From an uncultured Roseobacter sp. (GTDB lineage: Bacteria > Pseudomonadota > Alphaproteobacteria > Rhodobacterales > Rhodobacteraceae), in the NCBI GenBank assembly GCA_947501635.1, contig CANMWT010000009.1, forward strand, positions 1 through 64,000: a stretch of 64,000 bases of DNA, read 5' to 3'. Below the pieces are notes generated by a model. The model was not told the DNA's origin and did no database searches. It worked only from the letters and a program-made list of their open reading frames with translations. Numbering within the stretch: the first letter of the stretch is position 1; each line of letters begins with the position of its first letter. The position numbers and the translations under genes were made by a program. Positions 7,059 through 16,005 of the stretch are shown here, one piece after another.

Positions 7059-7985
7059 TCAAAATGGTATGTCACTATCTAAATCTCCTTTCGAAGGTTG
7101 GATTTTCTCAAAATTATCTATTTCCATCGGTTCGTTTGTATCGTCATCGTCAAGTTCAACCGAAGTAGGCGTAGCCCCACCCGAGGTTTGCCAGTTGGCA
7201 ATTCTAGCGACCTCTTCTGCCGCAGTTTGTGAAACAACGCCGTCCGAATTGCCCAATCCGAATTGAGTACCATTACTCACCACCCATTCTGACAACGACT
7301 GTTTTACGCTTTTACGTTTGGCCGCTCGATCGACCTTCTCCCAAGCAGCAACCGCCGTGGCGAGTTTTGCGGAATAGCGGGGATGGCTCGGGTCGCGGAA
7401 ACCATCGGACACACCACTAGGAAAAAAGAACAGTGGAAACAAACCACGCTCGCTCAGCCACGCTTTTAGGTCGTCAATTGCAACGGTCGTTTGATCCCAG
7501 TTCGGCTCCTTTAGTATCCATAACTCATCCGCCCCTCTTGCCACTTCGACAGGGCCACCCAAATGAATTAAGGCAGCCGCTGATTTACAGCTTACCAGAT
7601 GATCAAAAACGACAGTTTGTTCTTCGCTGTCTCCAAGTTCTAATTTGACTGTGTGGTATACAGGTTCGCCCATTACACTTAGCTCCGGAGAATAATGGTA
7701 AACTCCTCGCGCCGGATAGCTAACTTTCGCCCGCAGTCGATTGCTCAAAATTGCGCTTCGAAGCGCTTTCAACACAGGCTGTAAGTTGGCGTAGTCTCTT
7801 CGTTGTTTTGTTTTGGGAGAACCGTCGTCATTGTATCGACGCACTCCTTCTTCAGCATCGAAAACATCAATCTGCTCAGAAGGGTTTTCGCCGATTATCA
7901 GTATTGCCGCATCGACAACTGACAGTTCGTCGCAAAGCTTCCAATAGAATAGACCGTCGTCATAGTCGTCATAGCCCCCTGTCAT
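7059..7985 (-). CDS. element protein with SSB-like acidic C-terminal tail
   Basis: This is a 308-residue protein without a recognised catalytic domain. Its start codon lies 17 bp inside the end of the integrase gene, so translation is probably coupled. The N-terminus (YWKLCDELSVVDAAILIIGENPSE) is predicted helical. The centre is mixed alpha/beta, and the last 60 residues are acidic and disordered (VELDDDDTNEPMEIDNFEKI). The final residues GDLDSDIPF closely resemble the conserved DDDIPF peptide that ends bacterial single-stranded DNA-binding protein and recruits repair and replication enzymes. I infer a role linking the element to host replication or recombination proteins. Confidence 0.6.
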   Translation of the reverse strand: MTGGYDDYDDGLFYWKLCDELSVVDAAILIIGENPSEQIDVFDAEEGVRRYNDDGSPKTKQRRDYANLQPVLKALRSAILSNRLRAKVSYPARGVYHYSPELSVMGEPVYHTVKLELGDSEEQTVVFDHLVSCKSAAALIHLGGPVEVARGADELWILKEPNWDQTTVAIDDLKAWLSERGLFPLFFFPSGVSDGFRDPSHPRYSAKLATAVAAWEKVDRAAKRKSVKQSLSEWVVSNGTQFGLGNSDGVVSQTAAEEVARIANWQTSGGATPTSVELDDDDTNEPMEIDNFEKIQPSKGDLDSDIPF

Positions 7986-9156
7986 TCATGGACCTCGCAT
8001 ATCTAGACCACTTCTCCATCAATCCCCGCCGCCGCTCCAACAAATCCGACCGCGCATAGGCCCTTTCCACATCCGAGCCCACCTGATGCGCCAGCGCGGC
8101 CTCCGCCAGTTCGCGCGGCGCGTTCGCTTCCTCTGCCGCCCAATCGCGGAAGGTGCTGCGGAACCCGTGTACGGTATAGCTGTCTTGCTGCATACGTCTC
8201 AGTAACATCAACATAGACATGTTGGACAAGGGCTGGTGTCGTTTCTGCCCCTCAAAGACATACTCCGACGCCATCGCCTGCAAAGGCTCCAGAATGGCCA
8301 GCATTTCGTCTGTGAGCGGTACGCGATGCTCTTTCCCGCCTTTCATGCGCGCGGCAGGCACCATCCACAGGCGCGCGTCCAAATCCACCTCCGGCCATTT
8401 CATCTCCAACACCTCAGACGTGCGGCTGGCTGTCAGGATGGTGAACCGCAGGGCCCGTGCTGCCATCGCGCTGCGCGTCGCCAGATCCGCGTAGAAGGCA
8501 GGCAGGTCACGCCATGGCATTGCATCATGGTGCTGCACCTTGGCTTTGACCTTTGGCAGCACTTTGGCATCACGTATCGCCAACACGGGGTTTTCGCCTG
8601 AGCGGAAGCCTTTCGACTTGGCCACATCCAGCACCGTCTTGATACGCTGCGCCAGACGCTTGGCCGTTTCGTGCTTTTCCGTCCAGATCGGGGCGAGGCA
8701 CATTAGGACTTCAGGCTGGCCGATGCTATCAATCGGCATCCGGCCGATCTTGGGAAAGGCATAGTCGCGTAAGGTGTTCAGCCATTGCTGGCCATGCTTG
8801 GGGTTTTTCCACGTCGGCAGGCGGTCAATGTGCACCTGACGGCTGATCTCCTCAAAGGTCGGGATTTCACGCTGAGCATTAAAGCGCGGGTTTAAGCCTG
8901 TTTTGGCCATCCTGCGATATTCAAGCGCGCGTTCTCTCGCTTGATTGAGCGTGACAATATCCGCGCCACCCAATCCGAAGTCTGTCCTGAGCGGTGCACC
9001 CTTGCGGTTTTTCTGCCCTTTGACGGTCACACGTACAATCCACCGCCGTGCGCCGGATGGATCGACCACAAGATAAAGACCCGCGCCATCACCATGCCGA
9101 CCTGGCCCAAGATTCTCCACCAGCTTTTTTGTGAGCTTACCGCTAAGTGCCGCCAT
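7969..9156 (-). CDS. int: tyrosine recombinase/integrase
   Basis: This is a site-specific integrase of 395 residues in the P4/DUF4102 group. The N-terminal arm-binding domain includes GDGAGLYLVVDPSGARRWIVR. The SAM-like core-binding domain covers about residues 100-190. The catalytic residues are visible as TASRTSEV (Arg), KGGKEHRVPL (Lys), HGFRSTFRDW (His-x-x-Arg), LAHQ (His) and the nucleophile region VERAYARSDL (Tyr). It lies about 150 bp from the 3' end of tRNA-Ser(GGA), the usual attachment target for this group. The matching distal attachment repeat was not found. Confidence 0.9.
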   Translation of the reverse strand: MAALSGKLTKKLVENLGPGRHGDGAGLYLVVDPSGARRWIVRVTVKGQKNRKGAPLRTDFGLGGADIVTLNQARERALEYRRMAKTGLNPRFNAQREIPTFEEISRQVHIDRLPTWKNPKHGQQWLNTLRDYAFPKIGRMPIDSIGQPEVLMCLAPIWTEKHETAKRLAQRIKTVLDVAKSKGFRSGENPVLAIRDAKVLPKVKAKVQHHDAMPWRDLPAFYADLATRSAMAARALRFTILTASRTSEVLEMKWPEVDLDARLWMVPAARMKGGKEHRVPLTDEMLAILEPLQAMASEYVFEGQKRHQPLSNMSMLMLLRRMQQDSYTVHGFRSTFRDWAAEEANAPRELAEAALAHQVGSDVERAYARSDLLERRRGLMEKWSRYARSMNDRGL

Positions 9157-9305
9157 TCAAATATACCACGATCTGTACCACTCAGTGAAAATATACGGGT
9201 ACAATCTGGTAAAAGCCAATAAAAGTCAAACGATCATAAATTCCATAAAAACATAGGATTTATGATGTGATATGCTGCTCGATGAAATGATATGAAATGT
9301 GGTAG

Positions 9306-9395
9306 TGGCGGAGCGACAGGGATTCGAACCCTGGAGACGGTCTCCCGCCTACACACTTTCCAGGCGTGCGCCTTCGACCACTCGGCCACCGCTCC
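9306..9395 (-). tRNA. tRNA-Ser (GGA)
   Basis: The minus strand folds as a class II tRNA of 90 nt with encoded CCA. The acceptor stem GGAGCGG pairs with TCGCTCC, followed by discriminator G. The anticodon loop CTGGAAAG gives GGA, a long variable arm (GGCGGGAGACCGTC) is typical of tRNA-Ser, and the T loop is GGTTCGAATCC. The 3' end points at the integrase, so this is the probable integration target. Confidence 0.95.
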
Positions 9396-9556
9396 GTCCG
9401 CGCGGTTTAGCGCGCGCAGCCATCCCTTTGCAAGAGGCAAATGACGTTCTTTTTGGCAACACAGGAACGCCGACGATCTGGCAGGGTGACTATGCCGTCA
9501 ACACCACAGCAGCCCGGCAAAAGGGCGCAACGCTTTCGCAAAGTCACGCGGCTGCG

Positions 9557-11893
9557 TCAGGTTTCGTCCTGACCGGGCCGTCCGGGCTGCAGCGTCTCTG
9601 GATTGCGCAACCACACGTCGCGCTGCGCAAAGGGAATCTCAATGCCCTCATCGGCAAACCGGGCGGCGATTTCATGGTTGATGTCGTTCTTGACCGACAG
9701 CATCCAGTTTACATCCCGCAAAATCGCCCTGATTTCGAAGTCCAGTGAATCCGCACCAAATCCGGCAAAGACAATCGTCGGCGGCGGGTTGTGCATGACC
9801 ATTGGCTGCGCCTCGGCAATTTCGCGCAAAATTCCATCAACCTTTTTGGTGTCGGTCCCGTAAGCCACACCCACCTGAACAATCAGCCGCCCGATGGTGT
9901 TGCCGCGCGTGTAATTGGTGACGGTGCCGGAAATCAGATCAGAATTGGGAACGATGACATCCGTTCTGTCGAACGTCTCGATACGCGTGGAGCGAACGGA
10001 AATATCTTTGACATACCCCATCTGACCGCCCACTTCGATCCAGTCTCCTTCAGAGATCGGCCGCTCGACCAGCAGAATGATACCGGAGACAAAGTTCGAC
10101 ACGATGGTCTGCAGACCAAAGCCGATCCCGACCGAGAGCGCCCCCGCCACCAGAGCAAAGCCCGACAGGTCAAGCCCCGCCACGGTGACAGCCACGATGG
10201 CGGCCAGAAAAATCCCCACATAGCCCAGACCGGAGACAAGCGCATTCTGCCCGCCAATGTCGATACTGGTCTTTGGCAAGACGTTCTGGCGCAGCGTCGA
10301 TTGCAGCAAGCGGGTGATTGTGTATCCCACAACAAACACGATCGCAAAGACCATGAAATTAGCCGGTGAGATACGCGTCCCACCGATTTCGAAACCCTCA
10401 AGGAACTGCGTCCAAAGCTCTGTCAGGTCCGCCATCCGCGCGCCCCAGATCAAAGCCGCCAACGGCAAGGCCGCGAGGACAAGCAAGAACCCCATGAGGA
10501 TCGCAGCCAACCCGTCGCGGGCCTCGACCCCCTGATGGGTCACAAGCCCGTATACATCCGCAAAAAAGCGCTGCAAGACAAGTACCAGACCAAACAGAAC
10601 AAGACTAAGTACGGTAGGATACAACAGTGCATTGCCCGCTTCGGCATAGCCGATCCCCGCCATCACCGGTGCCGCGACACTGACCCCGATCATGAAGTTT
10701 CCGGCAAACCGAATAACGCGCGGCAGACCTGTGTTTTGCTGATCATCCGGTGCGTCCCCAGCACCGGCAATTTTGTAGGTGCGCAGCAAAACCCCAATCA
10801 AAAAAAGCACAATGCCCATCAACACGACAACAGGGAAGGCGACGATGGCAATCGTCTCGGGCAGCGTGTTTTCAAGTTCGAACACCACCGACAGAAAGCC
10901 GCGCGTCACAAACAAAAGCGATAGCAAAAACATGTAAAAGCGTGCTGCAGTGCGCTTTTCTTTTGGCAAAGGCAAAAGAGCTTCGTGCTCGTTGCGCGAA
11001 AACAGACGCTCTGCCAACCACCGGAATACTACGATTACGCCCGCCCAGATCGGCAGCAGGGTCAGGATATCTTCGACCTTGTCGCTCAGGATACCAGTCT
11101 GGCGAATGGCGTAGGCCAGAATGTACACGCCGATCAGCGGCAGAATGATCCGCAAGAGCGAGACCAGAAAACTCCACACGCCAGAACCACGACCGCCGAA
11201 TGCGCGCATATACTCAATCGCATTCATTGCCCATTTACGCCCCTTCACGATGAAGGTCAGCGCAACCAAGGTCAGGAAAATCACCAAAGGCAGCTGATCT
11301 TGAAGCCTTTCTGTACGACGCTCGTCTGAAAAGCTTGCAACGCTGGTGCGCAAGTCTTGCACGATGCGCCCCATGTCTGTCACACCGGCAGGCCAGTTGC
11401 GGGGGTCCAGCGGAGACGGACCTAACGACAACAGCCTGTTTGCATTGCGTTCGCGGATGATGCTGTCGATTTCGCCGATCAGACCATCTGCCCGTTCAAA
11501 GGCTGCATCGGCCACACGTACCGGGCCAAGAAAAGTGTCCAGCTCCGCTTCCAGGTCCGCACGTTTCGCAGTGATCTCCGGTGGCTCTATGCCACTTTCC
11601 GGAATTTCGCCCAGTGCCGTGATCTGCGAGCGCAAATTGCCGATCCGGTCCGCATTCGCGTTGCGTTCCTTTCCGAATTCATTGCGGAAACTCGCCAACC
11701 GCGACCGCAACACCTCAAGATCATCCGTGGTGCTGTTTTCAGCGTTATCGATTGCCAGTTCAGCGTTTTCGGCAACTTCTTCCCAGAACGGGTAAAGTGG
11801 ATCATCGCCAGATCTCGGCGTTTCCTGAGCCAAAGACAAGGCGGCGCAACACACCAAGAGCGTCGCAAGAAAAATGGCGCGAAGTGCGCTCAT
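9557..11893 (-). CDS. large MscS-family mechanosensitive channel (DUF3772)
   Basis: This is a 778-residue inner-membrane protein. An N-terminal signal peptide (ending near LSLAQE) precedes a periplasmic DUF3772 coiled region, about residues 30-190. About ten hydrophobic segments follow, ending in the MscS pore and beta domains: GFALVAGALSVGIGFGLQTIVSNFVSGIILLVERPISEGDWIEVGGQMGYVKDISVRSTRI. The glycine/alanine-rich pore helix and the FERPI-like motif are intact. It should release osmolytes on hypo-osmotic shock. Its ATG overlaps the cysK stop (TAATG), making it the last gene of the trgA-trgB-cysK run. Confidence 0.9.
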   Translation of the reverse strand: MSALRAIFLATLLVCCAALSLAQETPRSGDDPLYPFWEEVAENAELAIDNAENSTTDDLEVLRSRLASFRNEFGKERNANADRIGNLRSQITALGEIPESGIEPPEITAKRADLEAELDTFLGPVRVADAAFERADGLIGEIDSIIRERNANRLLSLGPSPLDPRNWPAGVTDMGRIVQDLRTSVASFSDERRTERLQDQLPLVIFLTLVALTFIVKGRKWAMNAIEYMRAFGGRGSGVWSFLVSLLRIILPLIGVYILAYAIRQTGILSDKVEDILTLLPIWAGVIVVFRWLAERLFSRNEHEALLPLPKEKRTAARFYMFLLSLLFVTRGFLSVVFELENTLPETIAIVAFPVVVLMGIVLFLIGVLLRTYKIAGAGDAPDDQQNTGLPRVIRFAGNFMIGVSVAAPVMAGIGYAEAGNALLYPTVLSLVLFGLVLVLQRFFADVYGLVTHQGVEARDGLAAILMGFLLVLAALPLAALIWGARMADLTELWTQFLEGFEIGGTRISPANFMVFAIVFVVGYTITRLLQSTLRQNVLPKTSIDIGGQNALVSGLGYVGIFLAAIVAVTVAGLDLSGFALVAGALSVGIGFGLQTIVSNFVSGIILLVERPISEGDWIEVGGQMGYVKDISVRSTRIETFDRTDVIVPNSDLISGTVTNYTRGNTIGRLIVQVGVAYGTDTKKVDGILREIAEAQPMVMHNPPPTIVFAGFGADSLDFEIRAILRDVNWMLSVKNDINHEIAARFADEGIEIPFAQRDVWLRNPETLQPGRPGQDET

Positions 11894-12924
11894 TATTCTG
11901 CATCCTCAAACACGCCGGGGATGCTTGCAGGCGCACGGTCAAGCCACGCAGGCACCGGCAAACCCTTGCTGGTCAAAAACTCCGGATTGAAGAGCTTGGA
12001 CTGATAGCGCGTTCCGTAGTCACACAAGATGGTCACGATCGTATGGCCCGGCCCCAGGTCGCGCGCCATACGCATCGCGCCGGCCACGTTAATCCCCGAG
12101 GAACCGCCCAGGCAGAGCCCTTCGTTCTGCAAAAGGTCAAAGACGATGGGCAACGCCTCGGAATCCGGTATCTTGTAGCAGACATCAGGCTCAAAACCGT
12201 CAAGGTTGGCGGTGATGCGCCCCTGCCCGATCCCTTCGGTGATGGAGTTGCCGCCCGCCTCCTGCCCCGTGTACAGCTTGAAAAGACCCGAGCCTTCCGG
12301 ATCTGCAAGCCCCATGCGCACGCCGCGTGGCTGCAGCGCTTCTGCAACGCCTGCAAGTGTCCCGCCTGAACCGACAGCGCAGATAAAGCCATCCACTTTG
12401 CCGTCGGTCTGGTCCCATACTTCAGGGCCGGTCGTTTCCACATGGGCCTGCCGGTTGGCCACATTGTCAAACTGGTTCGCCCAGATCGCTCCATTGGGGT
12501 CGGACTGCGCCAGACGCTCAGCCAGACGGCCCGAATATTTCACGTAATTGTTGGGGTTGGCATAGGGCACAGCAGGCACCTGGATCAACTCAGCCCCCGC
12601 CAGACGCAGCATATCCTTCTTTTCCTGACTTTGGGTCTCTGGAATGACAATGACAGTCCTGAAACCCATGGATGCGCCGACCAGCGCAAGGCCAATGCCA
12701 GTGTTGCCCGCCGTGCCTTCGACAATGGTACCGCCCGGACGCAACATCCCCTTTGCAAGCGCATCCTTGATGATGAACAACGCGGCCCTGTCCTTAACCG
12801 ACTGGCCGGGGTTCATGAACTCAGCTTTGCCCAAAATCTCGCAGCCTGTTGCCTCGCTTGCGGCGCGCAACCGGATCAGCGGCGTGTTACCAATCGCATT
12901 TTCTAGATTCTCCGTAACGCGCAT
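11893..12924 (-). CDS. cysK: cysteine synthase A
   Basis: This is a PLP-dependent O-acetylserine sulfhydrylase of 343 residues. The start at 12924 (MRVTENLENAIGNTPLIRL) matches the family. The PLP lysine is in NPGQSVKDRAA, the substrate loop is EGTAGNTGIGLA, and the phosphate-binding glycine loop is GSGGTLAG. It condenses O-acetylserine with sulfide to make cysteine. It sits downstream of trgB and trgA, the same order described for the tellurite-resistance locus of Rhodobacter sphaeroides, and overlaps the next channel gene. CysK-type enzymes are known to affect tellurite tolerance through thiol supply. Confidence 0.88.
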   Translation of the reverse strand: MRVTENLENAIGNTPLIRLRAASEATGCEILGKAEFMNPGQSVKDRAALFIIKDALAKGMLRPGGTIVEGTAGNTGIGLALVGASMGFRTVIVIPETQSQEKKDMLRLAGAELIQVPAVPYANPNNYVKYSGRLAERLAQSDPNGAIWANQFDNVANRQAHVETTGPEVWDQTDGKVDGFICAVGSGGTLAGVAEALQPRGVRMGLADPEGSGLFKLYTGQEAGGNSITEGIGQGRITANLDGFEPDVCYKIPDSEALPIVFDLLQNEGLCLGGSSGINVAGAMRMARDLGPGHTIVTILCDYGTRYQSKLFNPEFLTSKGLPVPAWLDRAPASIPGVFEDAE

Positions 12925-13030
12925 CAACGCCGCCCCCTTCTGCAATGATGAACACAGGTGTATCGGGGCGCTAAGCCGACCTCAAGCCATTGCAGATCAA
13001 CTTGCGACCTAATCCTCAAGATAGAGCCGT

Positions 13031-14146
13031 CTAAGCCCCCGCCTGCTCTTTCAGACGTGCCCTGTTCCGGGCAAGCCACAAGGCAAAAATGAGCAACGGC
13101 GCATTGGCAACCGCCATGTCATCGCACATCTGCATCAGGTCATCATAGCTGAGTAGATGCGACCTGATATCTTCATCTTCGGACGCCAGCCCACCTACGC
13201 CCTGCGACGCATCGGGCAAGTCCGCAAGACCGACAAACAGATAGTAAAATTCCGACGAATTGCCGGGCGAACAATATACCTCGCCTACGGGATGCAGGGC
13301 GCCAAGGGTCACGCCGGCCTCTTCCATCGCCTCGCGGCGGGCGGCTGTCTGGGGGTTTTCGCCCGCATCGATCCGCCCCGCAACCGCTTCCAGTTGCCAC
13401 AGACTGCGGTCGCCCCGCGCAAGAGGCCCCATCCGGATCTGTTCGACCAGCAGCACGCGGTCGCGGTGCGGATCATAGGGCAGCACCAGCGTCGCATCAG
13501 GGGCGCGAAAGACCGCGCGCGACACCTCTGGCGACATTTGCCCGTCAAAACGAGCGTGACGCAGGTCGAATTCGTCCACCGCGAAATAGCGCGCATAGGG
13601 CCTGCGTCTCGCAGAAATGTCGACACGTCCCTGCAAGGTATCCGCCCCGTGGCAACTGGTCTGCGCATTCAGCGTCGACGCCGCCCTCGCCCGGATCATC
13701 TCGAACATCGCCGCCACGTCCTGCGGCGATTTTTCACCCAGATAGCCGATGGCCTCAGTGGCCGCCATAACACTGATCTGCGCCCAGTCGCGCTCCCACG
13801 CCTCGAAATCCCACGGCCCCAGCGGCGTCCATTTGGAAGGCGGCGGAAAGTAAGCCTGAGCCTCGGTTCCATCAGACAGCGACACCGGTTTCAGCACGTA
13901 GCCAAAGGCACCCTCGTAGAAGTCCAGCTTTTCAATGTCTTTGGGTTGCAACCCGGAAACCAGCACGCCCGTGGTCACAGCATCCGCCTGAGTGACAATC
14001 ATGGGAAACGGGCCCTCTGCCACACCCAGAACGGCAAAACCCGGCATCTCTGCCGGCACAATGTCCAGACCCGAGGTGTCACCGATCAACGCCTCAAGCA
14101 AAGGCAGATGTCTCAGAGTTCCGAAAAGAAAGAGAGGCGGGATCAT
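13031..14146 (-). CDS. trgB: TrgB-like gamma-glutamylcyclotransferase/NUDIX fusion
   Basis: This is a two-domain protein of about 371 residues. The N-terminus (PLFLFGTLRHLPLLEALIG) is a gamma-glutamylcyclotransferase/AIG2-like fold. The C-terminal half carries a complete NUDIX box GRIDAGENPQTAARREAMEEAGV and resembles ADP-ribose pyrophosphatases. The start is uncertain: ATG at 14146 fits best, and an in-frame GTG at 14155 is possible. It is 16 bp downstream of trgA. TrgB was named from the R. sphaeroides tellurite-resistance operon; its biochemical substrate is not established by this sequence. Confidence 0.8.
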   Translation of the reverse strand: MIPPLFLFGTLRHLPLLEALIGDTSGLDIVPAEMPGFAVLGVAEGPFPMIVTQADAVTTGVLVSGLQPKDIEKLDFYEGAFGYVLKPVSLSDGTEAQAYFPPPSKWTPLGPWDFEAWERDWAQISVMAATEAIGYLGEKSPQDVAAMFEMIRARAASTLNAQTSCHGADTLQGRVDISARRRPYARYFAVDEFDLRHARFDGQMSPEVSRAVFRAPDATLVLPYDPHRDRVLLVEQIRMGPLARGDRSLWQLEAVAGRIDAGENPQTAARREAMEEAGVTLGALHPVGEVYCSPGNSSEFYYLFVGLADLPDASQGVGGLASEDEDIRSHLLSYDDLMQMCDDMAVANAPLLIFALWLARNRARLKEQAGA

Positions 14147-14162
14147 ACCCGCCACCTACCCT

Positions 14163-14603
14163 TTAGCGCCAGGTGCGCCAAGCATATTCTGTGGCAAGCC
14201 CGGCAATAATGCCCCCGCCCACGAGCCACAGGATTACAACTGGATCAATGATGACCAACGCGAACTCGGCCATGAACTGGAATATCGCGGCAAGCGCGGT
14301 GAACGCACCGTTGTACCAGTTGTCCATCGCCCGGTCGAACATTTGATAGCAGGAGTGAATGAACAAGCCCCAGATGACCAGCACCAGCGATCCGCCCAAT
14401 CCGTTGTTGATGGCCGCAGTGATCCCGCGCCCTGCGCGTTTCCCCATGACCATCCACCCGCAGGCGATGCCGATTATGGTGTTTACGTAAACAAAGCTTC
14501 CAAATTCCGTGCTCTCTGGCATCAGCGGAATGATCAGTAGTGAGGCCACATAGGCGATACCGCCTATGAACAGGGCGGCAATTAATTTTGCTGCGTCAGG
14601 CAT
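14163..14603 (-). CDS. trgA: TrgA family membrane protein
   Basis: This is a 146-residue protein with four predicted transmembrane helices (KLIAALFIGGIAYVASLLIIPLM; IIGIACGWMVMG; GLGGSLVLVIWGLFIHSC; FALVIIDPVVILWLVGGGIIAGLA). Size, topology and its place directly before trgB and cysK match TrgA of the Rhodobacter tellurite-resistance locus. It is the first gene of the run, so the promoter should lie in 14604-14720. The mechanism of TrgA is unknown. Confidence 0.75.
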   Translation of the reverse strand: MPDAAKLIAALFIGGIAYVASLLIIPLMPESTEFGSFVYVNTIIGIACGWMVMGKRAGRGITAAINNGLGGSLVLVIWGLFIHSCYQMFDRAMDNWYNGAFTALAAIFQFMAEFALVIIDPVVILWLVGGGIIAGLATEYAWRTWR

Positions 14604-14724
14604 GACGAATCCTCGTGCTCTAAACCTCTGGACTCCTGAATTGGCTGGAGCTTCCTGTAGCGACGATTACCCTCGATTATTGACACAATCAGGGTCGGTT
14701 TGAGGCATTTTTGAGGATTCTAGA

Positions 14725-15933
14725 TCAAGCTGGCCGCTTTACGGTGATCTGCGTCACATCACAGTTTGCGGTCTCGAAAGCAGCCGCACAGGACGTCAGA
14801 TAGTAGTTCCACATGCGCCGGAACCTGTCGTCAAAGCCCATTTTGCTGATCTGGTCCCACTTTTCGTTGAAGGTCTCATGCCAGCGCTTGAGCGTGATCG
14901 CATAGCTTTGTCCGAATTCGACGGAGTTTTCGACGCCAAGACCCGCGCGCACCACCTCGTCGCGCAGCGCGCTGGGGCTGGGCAGCATGCCCCCGGGGAA
15001 GATGTACTTCTGAATAAAGTCCACATCGCTGCGGTAGGCCTCCCAGCGGTGATCGGCCACCGTGATGATCTGAAGCGTCGCCGATTTCCCCGGTTTGAGC
15101 CGCTCTTTCACCTTGTCGAAATACACCGGCCAGTACTTCTCGCCCACAGCTTCGAACATCTCAATACTGGCAATCCCGTCATAAAGACCGCTCTCGTCGC
15201 GGTAGTCCTGTAACTTGAAATCCACCAGATCCGTCAGACCGGCCTTTTCGATCCGGTCCACCGCATATTTGAACTGCTCTTCACTGATCGTCAGGCACGT
15301 TACCTTCAATCCACGTTCTTTCGCCGCATATTCCGCAAAGCCGCCCCAGCCGCAGCCGATCTCAAGAATATGGTCGCCGGGCTGTGCGCCCATTTCATCG
15401 ACCATTTGCTTGTACTTCGCAGTTTGCGCCGCTTCCAAACTTTCCTGACCGCTGCTGAACAGCGCCGAAGAATAGGTCATCGTGTCATCCAGCCACAAGC
15501 GGTAGAAATCATTGCCCAGATCATAGTGATAGCTGATATTCTTGCGCGCCTGCGCGCGGTGGTTACGTTGCAGCCAGAACCGCAGCTTTTCATACATCTG
15601 CACCAGCTTCTGCCCCGGATAGCCGTTGTACATCTCTTCGTTATCGGTGTTCACAAGGTCCATGAAGGACTGCAGATCAGGCGTTGACCACCAACCATCC
15701 ATATAGGCTTCGGAAAACCCCACATAGCCTTCTCGGATCAGGCGCGCGAAAAGATCGTTGTTATGCACCTCAAGCACAGCAATCGGGCCCGGCACGCGAC
15801 CACTGGCAGAGAATCTGCGCCCGTCGGGCAGCACGATATCAAGCCGGCCGGCCTGGATGTTCTGCGCGACCGCAAAGCTTTGGGCGAAATAGCGCGGCAG
15901 GTTTTTCTGGCCATCGGTGGAAGTCAGGATCAT
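14725..15933 (-). CDS. cfa: cyclopropane-fatty-acyl-phospholipid synthase
   Basis: This is an SAM-dependent enzyme of 402 residues that methylenates unsaturated acyl chains of membrane phospholipids. The N-terminal lipid-binding domain (FARLIREGYVGFSEAYMDGWWSTPDL) precedes the methyltransferase core. The core has the family motif ISYHYDLGNDFYRLWLDDTMTYSSA and the SAM site ILEIGCGWGGFAEYAA. The bicarbonate/active-site region IEMFEAVGEKYWPVYF and the QKYIFPGG motif are present. The gene appears to be transcribed alone. Confidence 0.92.
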   Translation of the reverse strand: MILTSTDGQKNLPRYFAQSFAVAQNIQAGRLDIVLPDGRRFSASGRVPGPIAVLEVHNNDLFARLIREGYVGFSEAYMDGWWSTPDLQSFMDLVNTDNEEMYNGYPGQKLVQMYEKLRFWLQRNHRAQARKNISYHYDLGNDFYRLWLDDTMTYSSALFSSGQESLEAAQTAKYKQMVDEMGAQPGDHILEIGCGWGGFAEYAAKERGLKVTCLTISEEQFKYAVDRIEKAGLTDLVDFKLQDYRDESGLYDGIASIEMFEAVGEKYWPVYFDKVKERLKPGKSATLQIITVADHRWEAYRSDVDFIQKYIFPGGMLPSPSALRDEVVRAGLGVENSVEFGQSYAITLKRWHETFNEKWDQISKMGFDDRFRRMWNYYLTSCAAAFETANCDVTQITVKRPA

Positions 15934-16005
15934 AGGGGCGATGCTCGTTCTTATTGGGGGTGTTCATCATTCATTAAGCCACAGGTAGGGCGGCGATCAA
16001 GACTT

